Below are positions 35,369-48,060 of a stretch of 64,000 bases of DNA, in pieces. The position numbers were made by a program, and so were the translations under genes. Each line of letters starts with the position of its first letter. Position 1 is the first letter of the stretch. A model generated the notes under the pieces. That model saw nothing but the letters and a program-made list of their open reading frames with translations. It was not told the origin of the DNA and made no database searches. Source of the DNA: Synanceia verrucosa (taxonomy: Eukaryota > Chordata > Actinopteri > Perciformes > Synanceiidae); contig CM056563.1 of NCBI GenBank assembly GCA_029721515.1, positions 20,155,954 to 20,219,953 of the forward strand, read 5' to 3'.

Positions 35369-35655
35369 TACAAATCAGAGGGGAACAAGATGTCAGCATG
35401 CATGATGGATGCTGGGAGGTTTGTGTTTAGAGCAGTAACCATTTACAAGTGCAGTAATGCAATTTATAATTTTGCTTGATTATTACTATTTTCTGACAAG
35501 GTACACTTCTAAACCATCACACTCCTTTTTTTCAAGTTCATATTTTTATTCTGGGTTTCTACTAGAACATGTTTACATGTTTTAATGTTCAAAAAGACAT
35601 TATTTTTATCATCCTGTCTCCTTGCCTGAAGCGCTCCATTTTAGCGCCTATCTCT

Positions 35656-36090
35656 TGAACTCTTTGAGATCCGTTGATGTATTACACCGTCAAAGTGTTT
35701 TTTCGGCAGCGGCTCACCGATCACAGTCTCCCACAGCCTGTGAGTAATTTAGGGGCTTCTGGGATCTGTAGTCGGAGCATAAAGAGACGGTATAAGCCGC
35801 GGAGATAAAAACAGGAAGTAAAAACGATCGAGATTAGAGAGCAAAATGGAAAAAAAGTGGTGATTTTAGTGAAAGTGTCCTCTACCTCTGATAAAACAAG
35901 AATGGAACAAGGTAAAACCAAACATTTTTTAATGATAAAATAGAGAGTCTCTTCTTTCATTTGAGCTAGTCAGTGTTTTCAGAGACATAGTACTAAATAT
36001 TCTGTGGGTCTTGAAATATGACTCAAAATGAGGAAAAACACAGACACAAGGCACTTTCTGTTTTCTGTTTTAGAAAACTCAATGAGTTAA
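35656..36090 (+). mobile_element. piggyBac-like MITE, copy 6
   Basis: Left flank TGAA followed by CTCTTTGAG; right end CTCAATGAGTTAA. The body matches the family throughout (cagcctgtgagtaatttagg, gtagtcggagcataaagaga, ataaaacaagaatggaac, gtactaaatattctgtgggt). Short subtype. Confidence 0.85.
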
Positions 36091-37396
36091 GACCTCCTCC
36101 CAAAAAAGTCTGCTCTGATTCGCTTTTGTGAAAAATATAGCGCACATTTGCAAAGGTAGTTCTCTGCAAAATGAATGAATGCGCACTACAAAAAAACATA
36201 TTGTAAATTGATGAAAAGCCAGCATGCCCTAATCTGTGACATTTCCTGTCATTTCTAGAAACCTCATCAAACAAATGCATTATTGATGGGCTTATTAACA
36301 CAAACAGCATAAAGAAATCCTGAAAAAAATGCCATGAATGTGTACTGCTCATCAATTTGTCATTTCTCTGCATCTCTGCGCTCATGATTCTTGAAATTGT
36401 TCCCTTGACACAATAAGTAATTTTTTGGTCTCATGCGATTTTATTCTGATTAGCTTCAATCGACAATGACACAGTGCTGCTGCGCAATTTTCTTTTTAAT
36501 GCTGGTACTTTATTGTATATCCTTGGAAATTCAGCATGAAAAGAAGCTTATTTTTCAGTATTATATTTACATCATTTTTTTGTCTTATAGTAACACCAGT
36601 TTCTTTTCACCAGCATCTCCTCTTCCTTCTTTAATTCTAAATTACTTAATAACTGAATTATATCAGTGTGATATACTCTTTCATTCATAATCTCTTTCCT
36701 CTTCCTCTCTTCTAGCTGTCATTCCACCACTCAATCACACAGACAGGAGGGGGTTAATATCTGTAATAAATGCAGCATGGAGGAGGAAATGTGAGTGAAT
36801 CCTTCGCTGTCTGTTAGCATCTTGTCTTTGACATCATTATTCATCCGGCATGGCAATGTTCCCCGCCTATGACCCTCCCGCAGGAGCTAACCCCAGTGCC
36901 CATCACAACAACACACACAAAACAACATGTCTAACAGCCAATTGCCTACAGGCTGTCTTGCAGTCCTTGGCTATTTATGTCTCAGGCAGTGACACATTCA
37001 CTTTGTTAAACTGCTTATTTTCTGCACTACTCACAGCGAGCATTTCCAATAAAAGCAGCACATTAAAATGCGTAGCTTTTTAGCAGCTGCACGACGGAGA
37101 TGTTCCTTTTCTTTATGAGCTGAGAAATGGTAGAGACGTCGTTCGCCGTAGCTTTTTAGGCCATATACTGAGTTGTAATTGTGCAGTGCGTGGCAGGTTT
37201 TAAGTGTTTCCCTTGTGTCTTCATATGTTGCTACATTAACCACAGACGGTTTAAAACCAGCTTCTGCTGTCGCTCTAAAGCAGCAGCCTGCAGCTGCTCG
37301 GGCGTCTTGTCAACAATAGAGAGGACAACTCTACATGCTCACCTTCATGTCAAGGACAAGCTCATTCACAGCTAGATCACACCTGGTCACAGCTTT

Positions 37397-37398
<2 letters not shown>

Positions 37399-37453
<55 letters not shown>
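37399..37453. repeat. TG microsatellite
   Basis: About 27 TG units. Confidence 0.95.
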
Positions 37454-37454
<1 letters not shown>

Positions 37455-37763
37455 GAGAGAAGCAGGGAGTTGTTTCAGAGCTGCTGTATGACCAGAGGCA
37501 TCTTGACAACTCCAACCTTCCCTCTCTAACTCCCATTTCTCTCTCTCTAACTCCATCTCTCCTCCCCCTTTCCTCCTCCACCTTCCTTGCCTGTCTTTAT
37601 TATTAGTGGCAGCTAGAGGCAGTGGACTGGAAAATTCCCATCGAGAAACAAGCCCACATCTGCATACTACAGGCCTGTTTCACATCTGCCATGACCGAAT
37701 AAATTAATACATGAATAACAATGAAAATCATCCATGAGTTGCCTCGCTTGCTCTCTAAATGGC

Positions 37764-37765
<2 letters not shown>

Positions 37766-37808
<43 letters not shown>
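37766..37808. repeat. TG microsatellite
   Basis: About 21 TG units, 310 bases from the previous tract. Confidence 0.95.
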
Positions 37809-37809
<1 letters not shown>

Positions 37810-37998
37810 GCTCACCAGGGATATTTTGCATCAAACCTCTATGAACTGGCACACCATCACTACAGCAGCTAAAAATCACAAAGTGGTCAGATGGGAAATG
37901 AATGCTGGTCATCCAGTGATTTAGATCACCATCGTTAGGCACTAAAACCAGTATCTGTTATTTTCTATTTTAGTTTGTATTATTCCAGATTATTCCTG

Positions 37999-38222
37999 TT
38001 AACTCTTTCAGGACAAAATCAAATGCTTGATTGCCATAGACGTATGTTATCAAAGTGGTTTTTCGGAAGCAGACACAAGAAGGTGCTCTCACACAGCCTG
38101 TGACAGAGCCATACATAGAGAGAGTACCGACAACTAGCGTTTCTGTTATGTAGTAAACATGGTGTACACCAAACACATGACTACATTTGAACCAATCCCA
38201 CGACAGAATTGTCCTGAACATT
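37999..38222 (+). mobile_element. piggyBac-like MITE, copy 7 (truncated), with a nested hAT MITE
   Basis: Starts with TTAACTCTTTCAG, then the duplicated terminus (gcttgattgccatagacg) and the cagacacaagaaggtgctct stretch shared with copies 1 and 3. At 38104 it runs into the hAT-like MITE seen in copy 3, and both break off near 38222. The distal half of the host MITE is missing. Confidence 0.75.
38104..38222 (-). mobile_element. hAT-like MITE fragment, inverted relative to the copy at 8883
   Basis: Begins CAGAGCCATACATAGAGAGA directly after GCCTGTGA, the same junction as at 8882/8883. The interior then matches the reverse complement of the 8883-9029 element: caacaactag-type start, acatggtgta, caccaaacacatgactac, gaattgtcctgaac. 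The far end and second target duplication are lost. Confidence 0.8.
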
Positions 38223-39580
38223 TGAAAATTCATGTGCATCTAAATCCAACTTTTATTCTGCTACAGCATCCATTTGGCTGTATTCTCCTATGAGAAAAAA
38301 AGATAATTCTACATATAATATTGTTTGCTATGTCAGATAGACAACATTAGCTTTCCTGCTAACCTCCCCTTCTTATGTAAAACTACAAATAAACCTATTA
38401 TTATAACTAACATCAACTACCATCTATATTTCCAATAATATAAAAAGAATTTGTTGCCTTTTTTTGTTGCCACAGTTTTTTAAATGAATTAATTTAGCTT
38501 CGCCACTGTTTACCGGTGCATCCCACCACAAACAGACTATATTTCAGCATTTAGTAAAGGATGTGTTGAGATGTGATTTAGATTCAGTTTGCTACAAACA
38601 AAGATGTGAAAAATGTTCATTTGTCAGTGTGAAATAAAGACACGGGATGTGTGTGTGTGAAACGCATCGAAACCAGCGAGATTTCTGTTTCCGTTTGTTA
38701 AAGCACTGGACCTGCCCTCCTCCCACTTTCATTCTCATCCCTTTTCACACAGTTTACATCTGTTCCCTGACGCTCTGACGTCCCAAAGCTGAGCTGGTTC
38801 TGGCATCCCATGGTGCATTGCTACTGTGGCAGGGTACTGGATGTGAAGGATGAGGGACAAGTGTGAACTTTAGGAGCTATGAGGCAGAGTAAACTTTAAG
38901 GGGCCATATATCACGTGTGCATTAGCAGACAGCGCTGCCTCGCTCCGTAAATGACAGTGTTTGTCTACGTCTGCTTCTTTCCCACCCACTCCGTCTATTC
39001 AAGCCAACCTCTCCACCTCCTTTCTAATCTTTCCCCCTTCTCTCCGTCTCACCGATGTGATCCTTCCCCTCTTAGAACTTCTATCTTCTTTGCTCCTCTG
39101 CCTCGTCTGCTTCATCACTTTCTATCTCGTCTTAATTCCTGTCTACCTTCTACCTCTCTAACCTCCATCCCCATCGCTGAATACAGCTGGTAATAAGTCA
39201 CTCTGCTGTAATTTTGCCCTTCTAAAGGCCTGTAATGATGGGGCTCAGAGGATGACTAAGGTGGAGGCGAGATTGAGGGGCGGAGGAGGCGGGGGGGTGG
39301 GTTAAAAGGACTCGTCTCTGTCCAGAAAGAAATCCTTTCATGGGCCTTTTTTACAATGAGCTGCTGGGGAAAGATGCCGAAATTGGCCAAGAGAGAAAAG
39401 AGAGGCTTCTCTGGTCACATTGTTCCTTTGTTGTTTCTATATCAAATGTACAGTAAATCCACTGATATTCAGTGTGTGGAGAAGCTGGAAAAAATATTTT
39501 CTCTGTGACGTTTGATGTACACAAGCACTGATACAACCAATAAAAAATGAATAAAACTCTAATTATGTCTGTGTTGAGGG
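38223..39580. other. Anonymous sequence
   Basis: CT-rich 38990-39170; no exon or transposon recognised. Confidence 0.5.
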
Positions 39581-39768
39581 AAATCAAAAAGAGCAAAAAA
39601 GAGTCAACTGGACTTGCTGGAGGTTTGTTGAAGATGTTTCTCCTCTCATCCGAGAGGCTTCTTCAGTTCTAAGTGACTAGTAGAAAGATAAGATATACTC
39701 CTGTTGGAGCAGAAAACAAACAAATGACCGAAACAACCAAAACAATAGGTCTCGTGAGGAGTCATGAC
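39581..39768 (-). mobile_element. 3' tail of a second Penelope-like element, 5'-truncated
   Basis: Reverse-complement match in the same order to 16290-16470: agaggcttcttcagttctaa, actcctgttggagcagaaaa and aaccaaaacaataggtct. No coding part remains. Confidence 0.68.
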
Positions 39769-39917
39769 CTTTTATGTCACGTCAATTTTATTTGTAGAGC
39801 CCAATATCACAAATTACAAATTATATGACTTCCTCTGTCTTTTACAAACAACCCTCACATCAAATAAGGAAAAACTTCCCAAAATAAACCCTTTTAATAG
39901 GGAAAAATGGAAGAAAC

Positions 39918-40010
39918 TAGGGGTGTGACGATACACTCAACTCTCGAGATGATACATGATATTGGGTTCACGAGAACGAGACAAGAGTATTTTCACATTA
40001 CTTTTAAGAA
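39918..40010 (+). mobile_element. hAT-like MITE left end
   Basis: taggggtgtgacgatacact, caactctcgagatgatacat is a characteristic fish hAT-like terminus. No matching right terminus was recognised before the 40465 element. Confidence 0.5.
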
Positions 40011-40464
40011 AAATAAAATGACAAAATACATGACTGGACAAAACGTCACTTAACTCTATTTCTTTTATTAAACAGAGTTTATTTATCCCTAACTCTTAAA
40101 TAATTCATAAAAATTACATTAAATCACTTTTTGTCAAAGTCAGTGTTGTAGTATCAGCAGAATGAGGTGTGTCTGAGCTGAATGTGGTGATGTATAATGG
40201 GAACGTTTTTTGTTTTTCGTTCTGGTGTTGCAATTTGTAGACGGTCCCTGCTCTGTCTCTGCAATGGTTGATGCTAATTTGGAGCAATGTTTTCCTTGGA
40301 GCACCGAGGACGCATCGTTTCAGTAAAAATATGGTTGTAGCTCATCATGTGCCTCGCCAACACTGCAGAAATGTATTGTTTGCATCTGTAGATCATACTG
40401 TATTTGAAGTATTGAGCCAGGAAGTTGGCTGCCAAAATATTTCTAACTTTACCGACATGCTGCA

Positions 40465-40840
40465 TGTCACTACCCAATCCGTACCGGAAACCGGATTTGT
40501 ACTGCGCACGTGCAAAACTGGTGTCACTTCCTGATGTCACAATTTTTACGTCAGAGCGCTGTCATTGTCGCAATGTGCCGCTAAGTCGTAATATTTCAAA
40601 GTAAAAGCGGGAAAGATGTCTGTGAGGATGGATGTGTCAATCTATTAGCAGCTTCACGCTTTTCTCCTGAACGGAGTTTAGGGTTAGGATTTAGGGAACC
40701 GGTAAGGGCATGTTTAAGAAAATTAACAACTCTGATCAGTAACTGCCGTAAAATGATTCGGTTGGCTGTCGAGCAGATGTAGATGTGTTTTGCACATGCG
40801 CAGTACAAATCGGGTTTCCGGTACAGATCGGGTAGTGACA
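40465..40840. mobile_element. 376-bp MITE with 54-bp terminal inverted repeats
   Basis: The arms at 40465-40518 and 40787-40840 are inverted repeats matching at 50 of 54 positions by my count. Each starts TGTCACTACC from the outside and contains GTACCGGAAACC and TTTGTACTGCGCA. The direct repeat CTGCA flanks both sides (40460-40464, 40841-40845), consistent with a 5-bp target duplication. The 268-bp interior has no convincing coding sequence. I cannot name the superfamily. Confidence 0.8.
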
Positions 40841-41176
40841 CTGCAGTTGCTGCTTTCCTTCTCCTCCGTCTTGTCAGTTTCTGGCAGAATAGATGGAACA
40901 AAGGCTCCTTACTGCCACCCACAGGTCACAAATAGAAGCTTGGATAGCTCAAAGTCTGACAGGTTTCTTTCTGCCCTGTGCTCACGAGACATCTTTTCAC
41001 TTAGACAAGAGCAACAGAGGAGGGACGTGCAATAGATGCCATGTGTACAGAAGAATACCAATCAAAAACACATTAACACACCGATTAACAACAGTTAATA
41101 CATATAAAATTGTATGAAAGTGTCCAAGGGGATGAAGAGCAGCATCAAGCTGTCCGCAATGGATTCTGAGCAACGT

Positions 41177-41415
41177 CTTCCTCCCCACCACACCAAACAG
41201 ATGGAGCATAGCAGCATGTCCTCCTCTCCACCACACCAACCAGAAGAAGCCTGGCACCATGTCCTCCTCTCCACCACACCAACCAGAAGGAGCTTGGGCA
41301 GCACTTCCTCCTCTCCACCACACCAACCAGAAGAAGCCTGGGCAGCACTTCCTCCTCTCCACCATGCCAAACAGATGGACCATAGGCAGCGTGCCCTCCT
41401 CTCCACCACATGTGG
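41177..41415. repeat. Minisatellite, 43-44 bp period, about 5.5 units
   Basis: Units begin ctcctctccaccacaccaac and end in gcagcacttc or a variant. The two middle units are nearly identical; the outer ones carry accaaacagatgga variants. A 44-bp period is not a multiple of three, so the long open frames on both strands are by-products. Confidence 0.9.
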
Positions 41416-43875
41416 GAGTCATTATCTCGCCCACCCTTATGAGAGCCGTTAAGGTGATCTGCACTCAGGTGTGAATGGTTGCTGTGGAGGTTAATATCTA
41501 ATTAATTACTGAGAACAAAAACGACTGTGAGTGGAAAAGAGAAAGCCAGTCCTGCTTGGTGACCGAATTGACAAAATACCGTAGAAATTGACTGATATTT
41601 TCTGACATTTAGCAAACTAGCAAGCAGTTTAATTCATTTAGCAGATATGTCGGCGGCAGCTGTGGCAATATGGGTTTGTGTATCAGACAAGGCGAGATAA
41701 GAGCTCAGAGTGAGATTCGTTTGGCCTTATCCACAGACGGAGCTGGTCGACCTGTCAGAACCCGGGTAAACAAAGACATCGGATGATTTCTGAGTGATGC
41801 GCCCCTCTCCCCTGGCCTTATGAGCGCCGCTCCTCATGTTCCTCGCTCCACTGGGCCCTGTGTGTGACGACCCGGTATGCCCGCCAACCTTTTTTCCAGA
41901 GTTTGAACTGCCGTCACAATGAGGGGCTCACCCTGCAGTGAAGCAGAGCGGAGATGGAGGGGTGGGAACAGAGGGCAGGACTCCACAGACACAAAGCACT
42001 TCAGGAGATTTACATTGCCAGCACCAGGAAACAATATATTCACAGCTACATATTAATTTCTATGCAAGCTTAATAGGAAATGGAAAGACACACAGTCAAC
42101 ATACGCACATCTATGTCCAAAAAGGTATGAGGAGGGAGAAGTCATTTCAACCCTCTCGGTGGGGTGGGGTGGGGTTGGAAAGGAAAACGACTAAGCAGCA
42201 CAAAAATAAAACACAGATGCACAAATGCATTCAAGCAGAAAATCCTTGCCTTTAATCCTATTCCTCACGCTTTATTAAAACAGAACCAGAGAGATAAAGT
42301 CAGACAGGGACCACGATGAAGAGGAGGAGGAGGAACACATTACACAAACATGCACTGACAAACACACACACAAATATGTGCTCAAATCAAAGGAAAATGA
42401 GATATGGAAGACCGTAACAAAAAAAAAAACACAAATGCAAATTCTCTCTCCCTCCTTCTCTTGATTTCTCACAGAAAACACACATGACACATTTATGCCT
42501 CCTCACAATGCTCAGGAAGATTAACACAGGCAAACAGTGTGTTGTCAGATTTATAGATCCTCAGGCACCTCTGTTGGGTCATATCAGGCCAGGCTGCTGT
42601 CCATTCTCTCCATCCTTTTCTCCTCCTTTCTCTCTCTCCTCATCCTTCCATCATCATTTGATCTTCTGCTCTGAAAAGGAGGATTATTTATAGTGGCGCA
42701 GAACTGAGCCACATGTGTGTATTTGTAGGAGACCTTCAGGGACGAGGATTTTAATTGTCAGCTCCATATTTTGGTGCTTCTGGCTGCCAAAATTAATAAA
42801 AATGCTTATTATAAGAGGACTGGACTCTCGGTGGGTCAGAGGAAGTCCGAGGCCTCCCAACATCCCCACTGAGAGCAGCACCACTGGAGCAGAGTGGAAG
42901 TAAATGGGGTTTCATGCTCATATGCACCGTCACACATATGCCTCCTAGCTAATAACTGCATGTGTATTTCTGCTCGGCAGCTTGTGTCAACTAAATGCAA
43001 AATCTGTGGGCATGCAGATGTAAATGTCACGCTAGCGATAACACGTTCAACAACAATCGAACTACACAGATACAGCCTGGTAAAAGAAGGATGTAAATTT
43101 AGAAGCCTTTTGAAGGTACCGTATACATATATATACATAAATGCCTGTGTGCACATGTAAGGATGCCCTGCAGCTTCCCATCACACATACGATGTAACAA
43201 CATGGACAATGCTGCGAGAGCGAAGACGTTCCCCCGAGAGAAAAGGAGAATGAGAATATCATCTGGATTTAATTTCTATTTTTAATTTGCTGTTAGATGG
43301 TGAGCATTAGTACCCATGTCACCTGAGATTTCCTCCTTGTATTTATACAAAAATAATGATGACCAGAATTATAAGATTATTAGTGAGGAAATTAACACAA
43401 TAAAGACAAATAAATCTGTAAAATATTTTGGTCACCACCAGCTTTTGCTCCGCTTCAAACCATTTCTGTGGCATTGAAATATTGCAAGCATTGTGATTGT
43501 TTTTCTTTTCAGACAGGATGAAATATAGCCAGCATTAGCAGCCACACAAGAACCATGACAACATAAAGAATATCTTGTGGATTTGTTTTAGTTTTTTTGC
43601 TTTTTTTGTTTTTTCCTTTAAGTAGCTTCATTCTAGCTCAGAAAACTTGTTTGCTTTAGACTAGTTGAAGGAAAAACTAATCTGTGTTGGATTTATTTTT
43701 TTAAATGTTCAATTAAGGAGAAACATATGACGTTTTAACAGTGATAAAATCATTGCCACCTTGATTTTACAATGCCTGTCTAGAAACAAGTTTTTCCATC
43801 ATTTGTTTGGAAATATTAAGAGAAAAAACAGGCATATATTAACACCAACAAGTCTGGCCTTCTCGACATGATAAC
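41416..43875. other. Anonymous sequence
   Basis: No exon or transposon recognised; a short ggggtggggtgggg run at about 42160. Confidence 0.5.
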
Positions 43876-44471
43876 TAGGGCTGGGTACTGAACCAAAAAG
43901 CTCTGGTCCTATCTGGTATCAAAATAATTATTAATTTTTCAGTGTCTATGAGCTCCAATCGCTCCCCTCACTTTCCCAGCATAAGCAGCACTGGGAACTT
44001 GTGTGTTTAGGTTCATGGTGTGTTCATTTCACACATGAATGTCGGAATTTCCAGACTCCAAAATCAGAATTTAAATCAAAACCCCCGTGAATCTCACCAA
44101 CCCAACATAAAATTCATGCTATCTGCTACTGACGTAAGCAGTAGTTCCATGTTTTGATGTATGTCTGTAAGGAAGAGCTGGGAGCACTAAACTTTGAGGT
44201 TATGTTGATTAGAGCTCCAAGTTCTGACTTTCATGAACACACCATAAGGCAAACTCAACTCTCACTCCCCAGGGTCCTAAAGAGAAGATCATTGTCTAGT
44301 ATGTCTACCATGATAAAGCCCAAATTTCACAAAAATAACCTTTTGAGTTGAAATCATAAAATAATAATAATAACAATAAATTAATACGATGATGACCATG
44401 ATTAAGGCACAAAATTACACAAAAATATCTTATTGAGGTATTGAAACAAAGGTATCAAAATTGGCATTGTA
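43876..44471. mobile_element. hAT-like MITE with a nested foldback
   Basis: Begins tagggctgggtactgaacc and has, near its other end, ggtattgaaacaaaggtatc, a complementary style of motif. The centre is occupied by the inverted-repeat element at 44012-44247. Confidence 0.45.
44012..44247. mobile_element. Foldback MITE, about 236 bp
   Basis: Left arm ttcatggtgtgttcattt then atgaatgtcggaatttcc; right arm ccaagttctgactttcatga, acacaccataa. The right arm reverse-complemented gives ttatggtgtgttcatgaaag, tcagaactt, so the arms pair over about 35 bases with mismatches. Confidence 0.65.
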
Positions 44472-46864
44472 TGAAATGGACTATAGTCAGTCCTCGTGAT
44501 AACAGAGTGAAATCACTTCATCAGTGGCACATTCATCTTTCAGAGGGACTGCTTCCACCACATGTCCAGCATCAACACAAGAAGTAAGGACAGATGAGGA
44601 AGGAGAGCAAGGAGATGGGAAAGAAAGAGAAAAGAGCCTGAACCCACTGTCAGCTCAGTGAAGCAGAGAGGGAAGAAAACGCATCCCGACATGGAGACGA
44701 TTCGCTGGGAGTAACACACACACACCAAACATGTTATACACTCTGTTTAAGAATTCTATAATCCTATAAGGTTCCACACACAGATGCCTTATTGTGTGAC
44801 ATGAACATGGAGGCAGCGGAGCATGTACTTATGTTCCCGTAGCACGAGTTAGAGACTCTGTAGCATTTAAGAAATCTAAAAATATCTGAACCAGACATGC
44901 AGGATGCACACAGAGAGCAGAGAAGCTGTGGTGGAGATGAGGACACAGCAGGGCTGCCTGCCTGAGGGAGTCAGCAGAAGGTGAGCAGAGATAAGGCTGT
45001 GTGATTGTGACTGCATGTCAGAGAGAATCTGCACAGCACAACAGTTCCGCATGCCTAGCACCACGTAAACACACACTCTGCAGCACACAACTCACTAACT
45101 TTTATGTATGCAGTCTGCACCACCTGCAGCAATGTGCAAAAACAAGGGTGTATGACTGTGAGTTTTTGGAATATTATCGAAATTTGCAGTTTGCTCCACG
45201 CTTGCTGCTCTGCTGCACCTACAGTAAGCACGTCTAAGAGCTAGTGATGACAAAGGCAGCATAACAAATGCTTTGCATATGATGTTGAGCTGACGCATGC
45301 TCTGCACTTCTGAGAAAAGAAGTAACTGATCGGTTTGTAATCCGAAGAAGAAAAACAAAGACTGAGCCTCAAGGAGATACAAACCAAACAAAGCAGTCCA
45401 CCAAGAAAAAGCTACAGAAGTGGAAAAGGTTTGCTTTGCTTTGAGCTGATTCGCTCAATTTGTTGAATAAAAGAAAAAAGGTGGAGTGGGAAAATGAAGG
45501 AGTTACTGCAGGAGAAATCACAGCCAGTTGGACAGCTCCATCTCACTGACCGCCTCTGCTGCAGACCCAACATGCTGAATCAGACAAACAGCCGCTGATA
45601 AGGGCAGATTAAAACCAACAGTGTCAGGCCTCACATGCTGTGGATGGTGTGTTTGAACGCTATATGCATGTGAATGAATACATATTTTTGTGTTTTATGA
45701 GAAGGATAACACTCCTTTTTATGGTTTGCATATGTTATTTATGTATTTATTCATACATGCATGCCTCCATGCAGACATACATATGAGACATGTGGATGTA
45801 AAAATCCAGATCGCAGCAGAAAAACTACTAGACTCACTTATGCGTGTTTTATGGGTGAAGTTCTCACCAAAAAGTGAGACCTAAGCACTTTGTGTATAAA
45901 CGCTAAAACCTAATTTTCAGCTCAGAATAAGCATATGTGCTGATCCCAGGCTGTGAGCACACTAAAGGAGATCAATCTGAAAACACTGTTCACTGTCCAA
46001 AGTTTCCCTTCAACACTTTGCTAAAGTTTTGCTGCACACATTGGCAAAAATACTTCAATGTCCTCTTTCATCTCCTCTTTTTACTTTACAAATACTACAT
46101 TCATAACAGAAGTGAAGCACGACTAAAGTACTGATTTAATCGGCTGTCAGAAAAGCTGCCTGACAAATTCCATAGGTGCTGCAGAGAACTCCCAAATTAA
46201 ATCAATATTTCATACTTGTGCTGAAAAATATGTCAAAAACAAAAGCTGGATTAAGCAGTGACAGGAGGAGGAATAAGAGGCTACAGATGACGGCCTCTTA
46301 ACATTACTGCTGTATATTGACCATGCTTCAGCATATGACAAGCATATTTCAGCTGATACAAGGACACAGATACAAAGAGAAACCCAGAGCCACTGATTAA
46401 TAATTATTGTGAAGGCTCATTTTTATCCTCTGGCTACGACAGTTGTAGATCCTGGACACTGAGATATAATACCTTCCCAACAGGGAAATCAATAGAATTA
46501 CTACGAAAGCTGTGAATTAAAAACAATAAAACAGGCAATCAAATCTGATTCTGACTGCAGCACACTACATTTTCTACAGCAAAGTAGCCAAAAGTAATAA
46601 CAACATGATGTAAACGCAAGAAACCGCCTCACCCTGCAAACACTGCAAAAAAGCCAAGGAAGCAACGTTATTCAAATGTTACCCATTATTTTCAAAAGGA
46701 TAAAGAGAACTCATATAATAATGTGGAAAACAACTATTGTATTATCGATTAAGTAGCTCTACACTGGCTTTTACAAATACATGGAACTCTTCCTGCTGTG
46801 TTTCTCAGCTACAGGGAACAGTGGCATGCATAGAGTTTTTAAAGGGCAGGGGCAAAAACTAAAA
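44472..46864. other. Anonymous sequence
   Basis: No exon or transposon recognised. Confidence 0.5.
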
Positions 46865-47062
46865 AAGGGCACCTTCAACATGTTTTTGCCACTGCAGAGG
46901 GCACTTAAGTTCAGAGTGTTTTCAAGGGCACTTAAGCACATATTTTTTCCACCCAAAATGACATTTTATATTGTTTTAACCAGCCAAGACAACAGTTTAG
47001 TGTTATTTTTTCCACCCAAGAGGGCAATTAAGTGTGTTTTGCCAACCAGGGGGGCCATTTAA
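46865..47062. repeat. Degenerate tandem array, about 31 bp period, about 6-7 units
   Basis: Repeating plan agggcacttaag ... gtgttttt ... ccaccca: successive starts are at agggcacctt, agggcacttaagttc, agggcacttaagcac, aatgacatttta, acaacagttta, agggcaattaag and ggggccattta. Unit length varies from 26 to 33. Confidence 0.8.
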
Positions 47063-48060
47063 CACCACTGAAAGGGAATTAAGTTTGTAACACTTGAATC
47101 CAATTTTTTTTAAAGAGCATTTCTGCTCTTTTACTGTAAGACTGCCTCAGAAGAAGAAGACAAATTCAGAGAGAAATACTGGAAATGTAACCGTTGAACA
47201 AACCTACTTGCTTAAGCATCAGTCCAGCGCTGCGTTAAGAATCTTTTCAGGGCTTGACATGTAACTCGACTGATCTGTTGGAATGAGATTATTTCACATC
47301 CTGATGTTCTTTTTTTCAGACAGTGCTGGTTCAAACACTGCCAAGCTCTTTTAGGAACACATACTGAAAGCACACATCCAGCTAAATGTGCACACTGTGC
47401 ATGTCTGCAGCACAGATGCGGGATATTTGATTGGTTCAAGACGTGTTCCAGTTCAGAAACCTGCTGTGCTGCCAATCAACTGTGACGCCTCAGTCTTCAG
47501 TCGACCTGCCGCTACTAAAGATCTACTCATACGGTAAGGTAAGAATGAACTGTTATTCCTGATTGTTTGTGTGAGAGCGTACTGCCTGTCTGCACACAGT
47601 ACTTGTGCGCTGAGTGTGAGTATTGTGTGTTTGCATCATGTCAGAAAGGCTGAAGAAAGAGCAAAACCAGAGACTGGGAGTGTGAAGTAGTCAACCAAAG
47701 ACTGATATCCCCCTGAGCAGAGTCCTAATCGAGGCTGTGACTAGAATGACAAAATGTCCAACTTTACTCCAGCCGCATCACTCCCAGAAACGCAGCCATC
47801 AAACACAACCAGCACTTAATTAGCGTCTCACTTGCTGACTCGGCTCTGCTGCACTTGTGTGTCTGTGTCCTCAGCCCAAGGCTCTGTCTGAACACTTTCC
47901 AGCAAATAGAAACACATTTGTTTAACTTCTATTGAATACGAGCATGGGCTTGCTGACAGTGTGTGTGCTTCTATTGATCTGTATTGTGACAGCAGGGTTA
48001 TCAAATCCAGAGGCAGATCACTTCACCCAGAGTTCAGCTCGAGCAGCGCTCCAGGCCTAC

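Larger units (their letters stand above)
34363..37998. other. Anonymous sequence with candidate conserved noncoding stretches
   Basis: Outside MITE copy 6 and the TG tracts no feature is recognised. 35130-35300 is a compact, repeat-free stretch with gctaat, taattata and gattaaa cores; 36840-37080 has the same look. Confidence 0.4.
13262..48060 (-). other. Large intron / alternative-promoter interval of the ZNF385-family gene
   Basis: If the zinc-finger exon (donor at 48060) belongs to the same gene as the MLIG exon, this interval is intronic for the long isoform, and the intron continues past the left edge of the window. No other exon with a recognisable protein domain was found in it. Its content is transposable elements, simple repeats and anonymous sequence, listed separately. 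Confidence 0.45.

Noticed and set aside
41114..41464. Overlapping frames on both strands resembling repeat proteins
   Set aside because: They come from the 44-bp minisatellite, whose period is not a multiple of three.
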